In this document: positions 51,296-62,975 of the stretch, in pieces
Layout: each line of letters begins with the position of its first letter
Numbering within the stretch: position 1 is the first letter of the stretch
DNA from: Magnaporthiopsis rhizophila
Taxonomy: Eukaryota > Ascomycota > Sordariomycetes > Magnaporthales > Magnaporthaceae
NCBI GenBank assembly: GCA_003049465.1
Contig: PYSS01000005.1
Location: forward strand, 324,087 to 388,086
Reading direction: 5' to 3'
DNA: 64,000 bases
The notes under the pieces: model-generated
The model's input: only the letters and a program-made list of their open reading frames with translations
Database searches by the model: none
What the model was told of the DNA's origin: nothing
Program-made: the position numbers and the translations under genes

Positions 51296-54065
51296 ATGTC
51301 TGCGACTGATGCCAAGTTCACTGCGTCTGCCCGTTTTGTACCCCTTTGCATAATGTCTAGACGCATGCCTGAAGACGAGGCCGAGGAGCCCTTGGATGTT
51401 TATGCCTACATGGAAAAGCAGTCGATTTATCAGTACCTGTCGGAACCCGTCGCATCTTATTTCGACGTCGCCGCCCTGTCGGAGAGATACTCGACGCACC
51501 AGCACATATCCGGCCATGTCGGCGTCGACTGCTTCGACATGGCACGGGATCTCAGCCAAGTAGGGCCATAGTCAGTTCCACTGCTAGACACCTCGCCCCT
51601 CCGTTTTCTTGCCTTGAGCAACGAAGCCAACTGACCGCGTCCCCAGTACGTATGATATGGTGTATATTAGAACTCCCACCCCTCGGAGGTGGTTCGCACG
51701 CAAACAGATTTCAAGCAGCCAGTCCACTCAAGCCGAGCGAGAAGACCTGTTCGTCGAGCTCGCGAGCCTCCGGGCATTGCGTCACCAGCATGTCGTTAGG
51801 ATAGCAGGGAGCTATACGGACCTGACAAGCGTTGCGTACCTGATGGAGCCCGTCTCGGAGCTCAGCCTGGACACGTACCTGAAGCTCAAGAGCAGCTTCA
51901 ACCAAAACGACCGGCGCTTCGCCCAGCAGTTCTTTGGCTGTCTCGCAGGGGCAATGAGCTATATGCACCGACCCGGCGTCGGAATCGGGCACCTGTCGGC
52001 GCGGAACATCTTTATTTCGTCCCAGCACAGGCTGTTCCTCAGCGGCTTCGGGGCCACGCTCCAGCACCCTCCTGAGCCCGAGTACGCCGCACCCGAGCTG
52101 GGCACTCAAGACCAAGACGATCTGGCGAGCGACGTGTGGGACCTCGGCATCGCGTTCTTGAAGATAACCATGTGGCTTCTCGGGGCCCCTCCCGGTGTCC
52201 TTCCGCAGTGGCTAGACTTCCTATCGAGCGAGCCCGGACGCAGGCCTCCGCTATGCGAGCATCTGCCCAGCCTGCTGGAATGGATGGCTAACCAAGGTGA
52301 GCCCAGCAGCCGCTACACTAAGCGCTACCAGAAGCTGGTAAACCTGGTCTCAAGCCTCCTGCACAGCAGCCCACGGTGCCGGCCCGCTTCGCACGAAGTG
52401 GTTGAAGAATTACTCAGCTGGGAAGACTGGTCCGAGTTTTGCTGCGAAGAGTGTCGTGGAGAGTCCCAGACATCGGGTCATGGCAGCACCCAGCTGTGGG
52501 CCGATCCAATACCCCTGGAGGCCTTGGCGTTGGGGCATGCCCCGAGAGGCATGGAAGCTCGCGCATCTGCTACTCAGGTGGCTGACCGCCCTTGGGCGCT
52601 GCAGGACGGAGAAACACCTGGTGCCGACAGTGGCAACACTCTACTCTCTCAGCTGCCGACAAGACTGAGCTCCATGGGGCCGTTGGCTGGGACCTTGCTC
52701 AGTGGCATGCCGGTATATGAGCACGGTATAATATCGGATTTCCCTCAACATTCCCGACCTGCCATCCTGCCGCCTATCGAGACAAGCGGCGGCGCATTGG
52801 AGTGTCACGCTGGCTCCGATCATCCTCCACTAGTCGTCTCTAGTCCTGCTGGGTCATACAGCAGTGGCTCGGTTACAGACGCGAGCTCGGATGGTGGATG
52901 GTTCCGCCATGATGGCGCGAGTTCTCTCAAGTCCACTCCAGCAACCATCTTCTCAACACTAGCAGAGCCGTCGGATGGAGCAGCATATTGCGCTCCAGAA
53001 GACCTTTACGAGACAGCCGTGCCATATGGCAATCTCGGCGCAGATAGCAGCAACCAGGAGCAGTTCCCGCCATCCCGGCCGTCATCGCCACCCGCAACTT
53101 CCCCAGCATCCCGGAACAACTTGCCAGCAACCTTCACAAGCACAAGCACAAGAACAACGCGGTCGTCTGCTCCAGCGAAGTCGCACCGTTCCAACGACAC
53201 AAGCAACAGCAAACAACACGCAGGCCGGCTGGCACCACTCATGAGATGCGCGCCAGACGCCACAATCACCAATGGCCTCATCGACTGCTGCGCCAACGCG
53301 CGGAGCCGGCCGCTGCGGCAGTTCCTCGAAGAAGCCGTGAGCAGGGGGCTGACGCGGAGCTGCCGCAAAGCCCTCCTCCGCGCCGTGGCAGGCGCGAGCA
53401 GCCGGCATAACCGGTGCGCGCGCGTCGTGCTCGAGTGCGTGAATGACGCGGACACGATGGTCAACAGGGTCGGCAGCGCCCGCGGCACGACGGCGCTGGG
53501 CCTCGCGGTCGAGCACCCGGACTTTGGCGGCTACGAAAAGCTCGTGCGCCTCCTGCTCGACCACGGCGCGGACCCAAATGTCCCTGACCGGCGGGGCGTT
53601 TATCCTATTACAGGGCTGCTGCTGTCTGCGCTTGGGGCACAGCAGGAAGCCGAGGTCGACGGCGGTAGAGAGCCGGGACGGCACCGGCAGCAGCGGCCCC
53701 TGATGAGCGCCAGCCGCCTTCAGGCGCTGAAGCTCATCTTAGCTTCCCCGCGCGGCGTCTGCCGCCTGGACATCTGTCCGCCGGACAATACGGACACGGG
53801 CATGGGAACGGGTGATCGGCCGCTGCACCTTGCGGCCCGCGGGCTCTTCGTGGGTGCCGTGGCGCTGCTGTTGCGGTATGGCGCGCGCGCCGAGGAGCGT
53901 AATGCGGAGAGGAAGACGCCTCTGCAGGTGGCGGTCGAGTCCGGGCGGTGCTGGGAGGCGTCTGGCGGTGCCGCTGCAGCACGGGATGTGGTGAGGCTGC
54001 TGGTGGACGCTGGTGCGGCTGTCCCGAGCGAGCTGCAAGAGGATCCTTGTGTGAATGGGGTATGA
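51296..54065 (+). CDS. Predicted pseudokinase with C-terminal ankyrin repeats (897 aa, 2 exons)
   Basis: Exons are 51296-51570 and 51647-54065. The donor (TA|GTCAGT) overlaps an in-frame TAG, and splicing gives Val-Gly-Pro-Tyr-Thr-Tyr-Asp-Met-Val-Tyr. A second in-frame ATG at 51353 would give 878 residues. The kinase-like domain spans about 85-350: Phe-Ala-Arg-Lys (Lys111, VAIK position), an alpha-C Glu, His-Leu-Ser-Ala-Arg-Asn at 207 where HRD should be, and Ser-Gly-Phe-Gly at 224-227 where DFG should be. Ala-Ala-Pro-Glu-Leu and Asp-Val-Trp-Asp-Leu-Gly are normal. Both catalytic aspartates are replaced, so phosphotransfer is unlikely. A disordered Ser/Pro-rich region follows, then about four ankyrin-type repeats (about 640-890) with Leu-Leu-Leu-Asp-His-Gly-Ala-Asp-Pro-Asn and Pro-Leu-His-Leu-Ala-Ala-Arg. 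The partner and pathway are unknown. Confidence 0.8.
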
Positions 54066-54802
54066 CTGTAGTTGAGCAGCCATGATATGACATGAGGAGT
54101 ATCAGGCTCTTTGGATGCTGTACAGCTTGCCATGTCCCCTTATCTAGTTCTGCTTTTAAACTGGTTTCAACGATAGCACCCAAAGATCCAATACCAGATC
54201 CAGGCTTCGTGCTGTTGGAATCAAAAGCTGCTAACGTCTCATCAACTGACATGTGGCGTAGCGCAAAAAGGACTGCTCAGCTTAGATTTAACCTCGTGGT
54301 CATGAGAGGAGTGCTCCCTGCGCCATGGCCTAACCAACCGTCTCCGTCCGGGGCTTGGCGACCGCCGCCACCGAAACGTTAGCTAGAGGTCATTAGGAAA
54401 AAGGCCAAGGGCAAGCAGGAGGTTGAGCATTGTCGCGGGCCAAAGGACTCGGGATCATCTACTGGTCCTATGAGGATATCAGGTGAAAGGATGGCACCAA
54501 TCCATCCATTATAATAAAGAAGTAGGTTCTCTAAGCATGTAACTGACGTTAGCCATGTGAAACCGTCGCTCCATGCCGATGCAGCAGAATTCGAACGTGA
54601 TGAAGAAAAGATGGACAAAATGTTACACATCCTTGAATATGCCGACGCACCGAGTGCAAAGCCACCCGCCCCAAGACTTGCGACAAAAGGAATCAAACAT
54701 ATATACCAAAATAAAAAGAGCATGGGGCTCAGCCAAGCCTGAGAGTTATCCTGGGTGAGCTGCGGCCCCGTCGAAAAAAAGGAAATTAACCATCCCATGA
54801 CC
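54066..54802. other. Intergenic between convergent genes
   Basis: 737 bp of 3' flanks. A minus-strand open frame (54379-54897) runs through it into the deubiquitinase 3' end in another frame and is not credible as a gene. Confidence 0.5.
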
Positions 54803-57800
54803 TTATCGCATCCCAACGGGCCGGCGACGGTAAAACAGAATGTAAGCCGAGGTGGTGGAGTCTTTGGAGTACATGCCAGCCGCCTCGGCGGCCGCATCGC
54901 TGTCGATCGTCCTGGGCGTGACGCTGGTGTCGTTGCAATAGTACCACGAGCAGTCGCCCGCCTCGGACCCGCGATCCCTCACGAATGCCGTGTAGTGGCC
55001 GCTCTGCAGGTCTCCGCCGTGGATGATGGCGGCGTAGCAGTAGTACTTGAACGAACCCTCCCACTCGTGGCCCTGACCCCGCTCCGGCGGCGTCGGGTCC
55101 GCTATGGGCGTCAGATCGAGGTCCTCGATCGGATATGTGACCTTGCTGTTGACCTTGGTGACATGGCCCTCAGCTATCGGGTTGAAGCGCCCAAGCGAGA
55201 TGCACAGGAGCTCGGGCATGCGAGCGAGGCGGATCGTCGACGTGGTCGTGTTGAGCAGCTTGCACTTCTCGCACCTGTAGTCCTCGCGTATCTCCTTGTA
55301 TGGGTACGACGTGTGCAGCAGGTCCATGAGCCCTAGCGTCTTCTTGCCAGGCGGCACCGTGACCCGGATCTTGTCCCAGGGTTCGTGATTGTACGTCGTG
55401 TTCCCGCATTTTTTGCACTGGAGCACGTTCTGGGTCAACCCGCGCCAGTACTTGTCGATGATGGAGTCGTTCGCGCTGCGGTATCCCTTCCAGTAGGCTA
55501 GCGCGTGCTCGTAGCGATCGCCCTGGCACGTCACCTTGCTCATGTCGACGGTCACGTCGCGCAGCCGGTTGGTCTCGTCGTGGATGTTCTCCATGACGAA
55601 TATGACAAACTCTTCTGCGTCTTGCTGCTTGCTCCTGCTTCCAAGCGCGTTGGCCACGCCCTTCGCCTTTCCAAAGAAGTTCTTCTGCTTCGAGTCCACA
55701 TAGCAACAGTAGTCCTGGTTGGATGGCGGTATGTCAGCCCTGGAGTGTAGAAACAGTCGGCGTGCCGGTGATACACAAGAAGGTTTGGAAGTCTCACCAT
55801 GAGTGTTTTGCATTGCATAGACTCAAACTTGCCGTCGCTCATCCAGTGGAACAGATTTGCGATGATCTTGGTGAGAAGCTGCGGGTTGTTCAAGTTCTCG
55901 TCTTTCCGTTTAGGCACCACCCAGTTGCTCTGCCATTCGCTCCCCATCAGGTCTGCTGCAAAGCCGTACGAGTGGAAGAGCGCTTGGATGGACGCGTTGC
56001 CGTAGCACCACACTCCGGGGTTGGAGAGGCCAACGGGCCGCGGCCGGTCCTTTCTCTCCTTTGTCTTCGTTGCCACCGTCGTCGGGCTGTAGTGCTCCTC
56101 CTGACCTGTCTCCCTAAGACCGCTGTAGCTCTGGCGCGGAACTGCCGGGGCGGGTCGCGTTGGCGGAGATGGCAGCGAGCTGTAGATCTCAGCTGATGCG
56201 GGATATCGAGGCTCTGGCTTGGCGGCAGGAGACGTCATGGATTCCTTGATGTGACCCACGGAAGGATACCGCCTCAAAAAGTCCTCCTGCGTGCGGACTA
56301 GATTATTCTCCACGTTTGACAGCGTCTCCTCCCAGCGCTGAGCCTCTACCGCATCCTGGATAGGCCTGGGTGGCTGTCTCTTGCTGGCCGGCGAAAGCAG
56401 GGGTGCCGAGGATTTCTTCGGGCCAGGGGCAATGCCATTTGTGGCTGTGGATGACGTTCGTAGCGCGCCTCTCCCCATGAGACCTGCCCAGGCATCTATG
56501 CCGCCCTTGAGGAGCTTGGCAGGCTTGGTAGCCTCGGAGTCGTAGTCAAAATGTTTCAGAGCGTTGTAGAGACCCAACAAAGCTCTTTCTGTAGCGGTGA
56601 CGCCCCTCCAGTTGATTTCCTCCGAGTCTTCGTCGTAGAAAACTATCAGGTCGCACTCGCCGCGCCTGCGGAACAGTTGCTGCTCGGCCTGCGGCGCCAG
56701 GATCATGCTGTCTGCTACCTCCTCAGCTGAGATATTCTCTCGCTGCAGGATTTCGGGCTCAATACATATGGTGCACTGTGACATGATGTGGCCGTCGTCG
56801 AAATCCTCCCGGCTCCTGATATCGATAATGAGGGTCCTGAAGCCGCTGGACGAGGCTTTCATGTAGTTCAGAAGATCCTCAGGAGTCACCGTGTCACCAT
56901 CCGGGATGACCACTTTGGGGCGCACGGGAGCGGCCGGCGGGCCGGTAGACTGAATGGGCGCGAAATATTCATCTTTCAGCTGAGGTGACCTAGTCTGGCT
57001 GGCAGACAAAGGTGTGCTGGAGCCGGTCCTGCTGAACATGCCCCTGGCATTGCTCGAGGGAAGATTGGCCGATTCGTGCGAGACGGTGCCCCTCGCCGGA
57101 CTGTAGATGGCCGCCGGCATTTTTGGCAGGTCCGGCAGCGGGCTCGCCAGCGAGATGCCAGCCCTCTCCGCCGGTGTCGATCGCGGCTTCTCCGGTGCTG
57201 GGTGCGCATCTGTGCCATTCATGAACAGAGGCCCCTGAGTATCGACTGGGGATTTCTGCCCTCGTAGTTTCGCAAAGCGCTCGGCAAGAAGATCCGGAGT
57301 CTTGCTCGCCCCTACTGCGCTTGCAGCGCCCGGCCTGCGGTTCGTAACTCCAACCGAGGAATCGACTAAATCCTGGCTTAACCGAGGGCTATGGGCACCC
57401 CCATTGGTGTAGCCGTCGGCCTGTGCCGTCCTCGATCCGTTAGGAAGCTGGACAGAGGGCCGGCCAGCATGCGGCGATACAACGGGCGACTGGCGCCCGT
57501 GCAAAGGCTGCACGCCGGTCCGCTGGTTGTCACGCTTGATTTCCTCCTTGATCTTCTCAAATGCCGGATGTAGCGACTGGATCTTTTTCATGAGCTCCGT
57601 ATGCCGCGCAGCTAGGGACTTCCTGTCCGACAACTTGGGGAAATCCTTGTTCTTGGGAACCAGGTCGATGGCAATAATGGTTGCGGCCACATACTCTCTC
57701 AGCGCAAAGTCCGGGCGGCGGCCAAAGTTCCTGAAGGCGTCGGCATTGCGAAGACATTGCTCACCCTCGGTGATCACTGCTTCTATGGACGAGGCACTAT

Positions 57801-57879
57801 TGATCTTGGGGGTAGGGTTGACAACGTCGTCGAAGTGCAGGAGCACCTTGCCGTTGGCGGGCACGGCTGCGCTGGCCAT
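54803..57879 (-). CDS. Ubiquitin-specific protease with rhodanese-like domain, Doa4/USP8-type (997 aa, 2 exons)
   Basis: Exons read 57879-55798 and 55714-54803 (ATG|GTGAGA donor, CCAG acceptor), giving 997 residues. It removes ubiquitin from substrates, probably endosomal cargo. The order is an N-terminal helical domain (about 25-120, USP8-like), a disordered region, a rhodanese-like domain (about 325-465) whose active-site Cys is replaced in Phe-Tyr-Asp-Glu-Asp-Ser-Glu-Glu, and a USP catalytic domain (about 610-997). The nucleophile is Cys625 in Gly-Val-Trp-Cys-Tyr-Gly-Asn, where most USPs have Gly-Asn-Thr-Cys-Tyr-x-Asn. Gln-Gln-Asp-Ala-Glu-Glu-Phe follows, then a zinc ribbon with Cys-Lys-Lys-Cys and Cys-Glu-Lys-Cys, and the catalytic His934 in Ser-Gly-His-Tyr-Thr-Ala. 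It is head-to-head with Vps27. Confidence 0.92.
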
Positions 57880-58846
57880 AGCGAGGCCGCTCGGATGTCA
57901 GTCGGCGGGAGACGAGGCGAGGTTCGAGGGGTCTCTCCGATGGATCCTTCGGTTCGGCTTGGGGCCGCAAGGAGCCGCAAGGATGGAAGAGCTGGGGCTG
58001 GCGGGCCCCTCGCATGCAGCTCCGGTCCAGCCCTTGCGGGGAGCAGTAAGTGGGCGAGTATGCAAGCAGGTGGGTGGGTTGGTTGCAGGTATTCAGGGAC
58101 CGTTTCGCGTCTGTGTCATTGCGCTCGAGGTCGGATGAGGGGGTTTTTCGAGTGCGAGGTTGAGCGACGATGGCATTCGTGGCAGCGGGCAGCCGGGAGG
58201 GACCAGAGGTCGGTTCGTGATGTGTCGTGAAAGAGGGCCCCCGCAGGCTTTTGCGCAGGGTCATTCGGATGGCTGGGAATGCGTAACTAACATTCTTTGT
58301 TCGACTTTCTTTCCGCCTTCGGAAGCGCGGTCTGGCTCTTCGGTCGCGGCTGGATGTACGGATTCGGAGGGGCGCTCGGGATGCAGTGGTCGCCAACACG
58401 GGAGCTGCAGATGGCCTACATCGGTAGCAGGCAGACAATTGATGACATCTGATGGCGCCGTCGTCTGGCGCTTGCACTCGGTGGGCGGAGCTTGGCAGGT
58501 TGCGCGGATGGGCCTTGTGCAGGGCCCATGTGGCGAGTTGGGCTGAAAACCCCAGCGAAACAAGCCTGCAGAACGTTCCCGCCTGGTGGCTGATGCTCCA
58601 CAAGAAACAAGATTCGTCAGCCCAGGCAGGCGGCACACCAGAGTCCAGCAGATGTCGGGCACTGGACCGCAATAGCTTTGCGTCATACTGAATGACCCGT
58701 CGGCTCCATCTCAAACAACCCACGCCCAGCCCTGTTGCCAACGCGTCCTCCACGACACCCATCGCGATCCATCCATCCTTGACCCGACTCTCGAGCCCGC
58801 AGCCTGCTTGCTTTGCCGTCGACTATCGATACAGAGACCCGTCGCG
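57880..58846. promoter_or_regulatory. Divergent intergenic region between the Doa4-like protease and Vps27
   Basis: 967 bp lie between the two start codons, so promoters of both endosomal-sorting genes lie here. No distinct regulatory motif stands out. Confidence 0.5.
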
Positions 58847-61424
58847 ATGATGGGTTGGTGGTCTTCCGGCGCCAACACGGCGCTCGAGGAGCAGATCGAG
58901 AAGGCCACCAGTAGTAGCCTGTATGAAGCCAACCTCTCTCACCCGCCATCCTACCCCCGCCAGGTCCCTTTGGTTGCTGCCTAGACTGGCCGCGTGTTCC
59001 TTGACTGACTCTGCCGTAGAGAGGACATCGCCCTCAACCTCGAGATCTCCGATGTCATCCGCTCAAAGACGGTGCCACCCAAAGATGCCATGCGCTCGCT
59101 CAAACGGCGCATCGGCCACAAGAATCCCAACACCCAGCTAAGCGCCCTCGAGGTTCGTCGGCTTGCTCAAGACCCTGGGCTTTCTCAGATACAGCTCCTT
59201 TCACAGTCCGACCGGTACTAACGGCAGGAACTAGCTCACGGACACGTGTGTGAAGAACGGCGGGCAGCACTTCCTCGTTGAGATAGCCTCGCGCGAGTTC
59301 ATCGACAACCTGGTGTCGCTGTTGAAAGCAACTGGCCCCGCCGCCGTCAACGCCGACGTCCGCGCCAAAATCCTCGAGCTGATCCAGTCGTGGGCTGCCG
59401 TGACAGAAGGCCGCTACGAGCTGGCATATATAGGCGAGGTCTACAAGACGCTGCAGCGCGAGGGTTTCCAGTTTCCCCCGAGTGTCGCCGTCGCCAGCAG
59501 TATGATAGACAGCAGTGCGGTAGGTGTCATTCCTGCGCTACCCGACTCTCCCATGGGGACCCCGGCTCACATATGTTCTACAACCCGCAGCCCCCCGAGT
59601 GGACCGACTCGGATGTTTGCATGCGGTGCCGGACGCCGTTCACGTTTACGAATCGCAAGCACCACTGCCGGAACTGCGGTAGCTGCTTTGACCAGCAGTG
59701 TTCGTCCAAGTCGCTCCCGCTGCCCCACCTAGGGATAATGCAGGCCGTGCGCGTGGACGACGGATGCTACGCCCGGCTCACCGACAAGAATCGCGGTGGT
59801 GGTGGCGGCGGCAGTGGCCATGCCGCAAAGGACGGGCAGCCGCCCAACCTGTACTCGTCGTTCCCCCACAAAAACCGCTCGTCAACGGCGATGCAGCCGC
59901 GCAACGCCAGGGTCGACGACGGTTTCGACGAAGATTTGAAGAAGGCCCTGGCCATGAGCCTGGAAGAAGTCAAGAGCCACTCGAGGGGATATAACACGGC
60001 GCCCAGCAGCGGGCCCGCCACCCACACCTCCAAGGTTAACGGGCACACCCCGCCCGCCTCCAAGTCAGCAGTGGAGGAGGAAGACGACGACCTCAAGGCA
60101 GCCATTGCGGCGTCGCTCGCCGATATGGAGATCGAGAAGAAGCAGCACGCCGCTGTTCTGCATGAGCAGACTCACAGCGCCGAGCCGGCGAAAGCCGCAG
60201 CCTTGGCGCACCCCAAGAACGACTATGAACTCACTCCGGTCGAGGCCGAGAACATCAACCTGTTCGCGACCCTGGTTGACCGTCTCCAGACTCAGCCTCC
60301 CGGCACCATTCTCCGGGAGCCGCAGATCCAGGAGCTCTACGATAGTATTGGCACTCTGCGGCCGAAGTTGGCGAGGACCTATGGAGAGACCATGAGCAAA
60401 CATGGTGAGTTGATGAGGGGATAGGTCCCCGCGCGCACGCGCTTCTCATGTTCTAACCACCGATATAGATACTCTCCTGGACCTCCACGCCAAGCTGGCA
60501 ACAGTCGTGCGCTACTACGACCGAATGCTTGAAGAGCGTCTCTCCAAGGCGTATGGCAAGCACAACTACGGAGGATACACCCTGCCCGCACCACGGCAAG
60601 CGCCCGGCCCCTATCCGTCGCTCCAGGGCCCGAGCGCCCCGACGAGCATTCCGGGGGAGAGCTTTTACACGGGAGAACCTCAGCATGATTACTCGCGACA
60701 AACTCCCCAGCCGTCTTACCCGCCTCCGCAACACCAACCTCCGCAGCAGCAACAGCATCAGCAGCAGCCCGGGCAGTACGACAAGCGAGCCTCCGTCTCG
60801 GGCCCGCCTGCCGGCCAGTTTGCGCCGCCACAGCGAACTGAGAGTTGGCCGCCATCGCATGCGCCTAGTCAGCCTCAACAATACCACTATCCCCAGCCCG
60901 ATGCCCCTCCACCGCCAGCGGCACCTCACGGACAGGCTCCCTCGCAGCCCTCGCTTGCCGCCCCCGCAGTCCCCGATTCGGGTGGCATCACACCTACGAC
61001 AGACCCAAGCGCCGCCTACTACTTTAACCAGGCGCAAGTCTCGGCGCTGCAGACGCCTGTCGCCGGGCCGGCCGAACCAGTTCGATCACCCTACCCCAGC
61101 CTTCAGCAGCCCGCACAGTACCCGAGCCCGGTCCCTGCACCTTCCCACCCAGCACAGCCGCCGCCGCAGTCTCAACAGCCGCAGCAGCAGCAACAGCAGC
61201 AGCAACAGCAGCAACCACAGCAGGCGCAGCAACAACAAAAACAGCCGCAGCAACCCTACTGGCAGCACTCGGCTGCTCAGAGCACCGCTCTGCCGGTCAC
61301 CCACCAGCCGTGGCCCCAGGCCCCAAGTGGGTCGTATCCCAGCTATCAGCAGGAGGCCTTCCCCTCGGCGCCACAACATGCGCCGCAGAAGCCGGCGGTG
61401 GAGGAGAGCCTCATCGAACTATAA
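58847..61424 (+). CDS. VPS27: ESCRT-0 subunit Vps27 (753 aa, 5 exons)
   Basis: Exons are 58847-58920, 59020-59152, 59235-59519, 59591-60404 and 60469-61424, giving 753 residues. Vps27 binds PI3P and ubiquitinated cargo on endosomes and recruits ESCRT-I. A VHS domain covers about 5-150 (Leu-Thr-Asp-Thr-Cys-Val-Lys-Asn-Gly-Gly). The FYVE zinc finger spans 168-228, with Trp-Thr-Asp-Ser-Asp, Cys-x2-Cys at 174-177 and Arg-Lys-His-His-Cys-Arg-Asn-Cys-Gly. Two ubiquitin-interacting motifs lie near 277 (Leu-Lys-Lys-Ala-Leu-Ala-Met-Ser-Leu) and 330 (Leu-Lys-Ala-Ala-Ile-Ala-Ala-Ser-Leu). Pro-Ser-Ala-Pro at 490-493 should bind Vps23/Tsg101. A Pro/Gln-rich tail with polyglutamine precedes the terminal Leu-Ile-Glu-Leu clathrin box (750-753). 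Every expected interaction motif is present. Confidence 0.96.
61175..61260 (+). repeat. CAG/CAA-rich polyglutamine tract in Vps27
   Basis: Mixed CAG and CAA codons encode a Gln-rich run in the disordered tail. The codon mixture suggests selection for Gln content with limited slippage. Confidence 0.8.
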
Positions 61425-62108
61425 TTTCATCTTGTCCGACGGCAAAGATGTATCTTTTGTGTCTGACTTGCCCTTCGTTCTCTTTTTCATATCCCTGTAT
61501 CTTGTCCGCTTCGAAATTCTATCCCTACAAGGACCCATGCACAAATTGGAAACGCCGTTTCCCTTGGTATGAGAGAGCGGCGATTAAGCCGTGGGCATTG
61601 TTTTACTTTTTCCCAGTCTCTCAGAATTTCGAACGAGGTGTTTGTTGAACGGGCGTGGGACATGCATTCGCCTCCACGGTGTGGGCAGGTAGACGAAGAC
61701 GCAGGCATAACGTTGTGCAGATGTGTAAGAAAGCGATACCAAGGTATGTTTTATTTGGCCTGGAACAGGTAGACGGGGGACAAGAACATTCCAGCCACGG
61801 CCGTGACACCAAACATTCCGAGCGTGTTTGTGTTTTCCCAGTCCAAAGGAGCAGCATTCCAGTCCGCGTGCTAGGGCGTAGCTTCGAATGCGCAGCCGCA
61901 TCCGACGTGTCGCCTCCCTTCGTATAGCGAGACAAAGAAGGAATATGGGCATCTCGCTGTTTGCTGAGAGGCCAAACAGTTGTCCCATGAACCAACACCC
62001 CCACTTGCTCTAAATCATGCTCCAGAGCCGCCCTAGAATCGAGGAACCACAGTCGCTTTTCAATCAAATTTCCCGATACTCGCACCACTCGAGCAACTAC
62101 CTAACAAG
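61425..62108. other. Intergenic: Vps27 3' flank and promoter of the next gene
   Basis: 684 bp, no gene seen. Confidence 0.5.
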
Positions 62109-62975
62109 ATGCCGACAAACCGGGCGCACGTGACGGACCTGCACGGGACGGCAGAGGGCTACCCGGAGGACTTCTACGATGAGCCCACGTCCACGCCCAT
62201 CGCCCCGCCCCAGCTGCGGTTCGGGCTCGGCGAGAACCTGGAGCCGGTCGGGTGGCTGGACGAGGACGCGTATGCGCACGCCGACGACGACGGCCTCGAC
62301 GACGCGGAGCGCGAGCAGCTAGCGCGGCAGCAGCTGGCCGAGGCGTGGGAGGACCGGTCGGCGGCCGCCTCGCTGGCGGACGAGGTGCCGCCGGAGCTGG
62401 CGCACGCGCACGAGGCCGCGACGCTGGACCGGGCCAGGCGGGCGGCCTTCCACCGGCTCGCCAAGCCTTCGGACGCTGCCTGGACGCTGCCCGCCCCGCT
62501 GCAGCGGGCACGCCGCCGCATCCGCGACAATAACCCGCCCGCCTGGCTGCGGTCCCGCGCCGGGCCCGTCGAGCACAGGCCTGTCTTTGGCCACAGGCGT
62601 CTTGTGCCGCGGCTCAGGGACTACGACTGCTCCGCCGCTTTCATTGACGCTTTCAAGCAGGTGAGTTTTTGGCTGTCTGTCTGTCTGTCTGCGACCCTGC
62701 GAATATTCCATCCCTTTATACATATATATATATTCCTTCTTTAATCTTGTTTCATTGTTGGGGCGACGGGCCTGCCGCGTGTTTGATCCTCATGCTGACA
62801 TTTGCACGACCCCCCACTGTAGGCAAAGGTGGAAAAGCAGCAACGTGAGGAAAAGGCCGCCGCGGCGCGGAAGGAGAAGCGCGCAGCGCGCAGGGCGAAG
62901 CAGCTCGCCGCCCATAAGGCCGCCCATATCAAGGGCCAGTGGCCAGTGAGCGAGAGCGCCGGGACCTCCGGATAG
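62109..62975 (+). CDS. Unrecognised charged protein (234 aa, 2 exons)
   Basis: Exons are 62109-62660 and 62823-62975 (CAG|GTGAGT donor, TGTAG acceptor), giving 234 residues. The first half is acidic: Tyr-Pro-Glu-Asp-Phe-Tyr-Asp-Glu, then Leu-Arg-Phe-Gly-Leu-Gly-Glu-Asn-Leu-Glu-Pro-Val, then Asp-Asp-Asp-Gly-Leu-Asp-Asp. The middle is Ala/Arg-rich and helical. Exon 2 encodes an almost pure Lys/Arg/Ala/Glu helix (Ala-Lys-Val-Glu-Lys-Gln-Gln-Arg-Glu-Glu-Lys), probably a single alpha-helix or nucleic-acid-contacting tail. There is no membrane segment or signal. I do not recognise the family. The CTGT repeats just after the donor (about 62671-62690) are intronic. Confidence 0.7.

Noticed and set aside
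54379..54897. 172-residue minus-strand frame with hydrophobic segments
   Set aside because: It overlaps the 3' end of the deubiquitinase coding region in another frame and matches no family.
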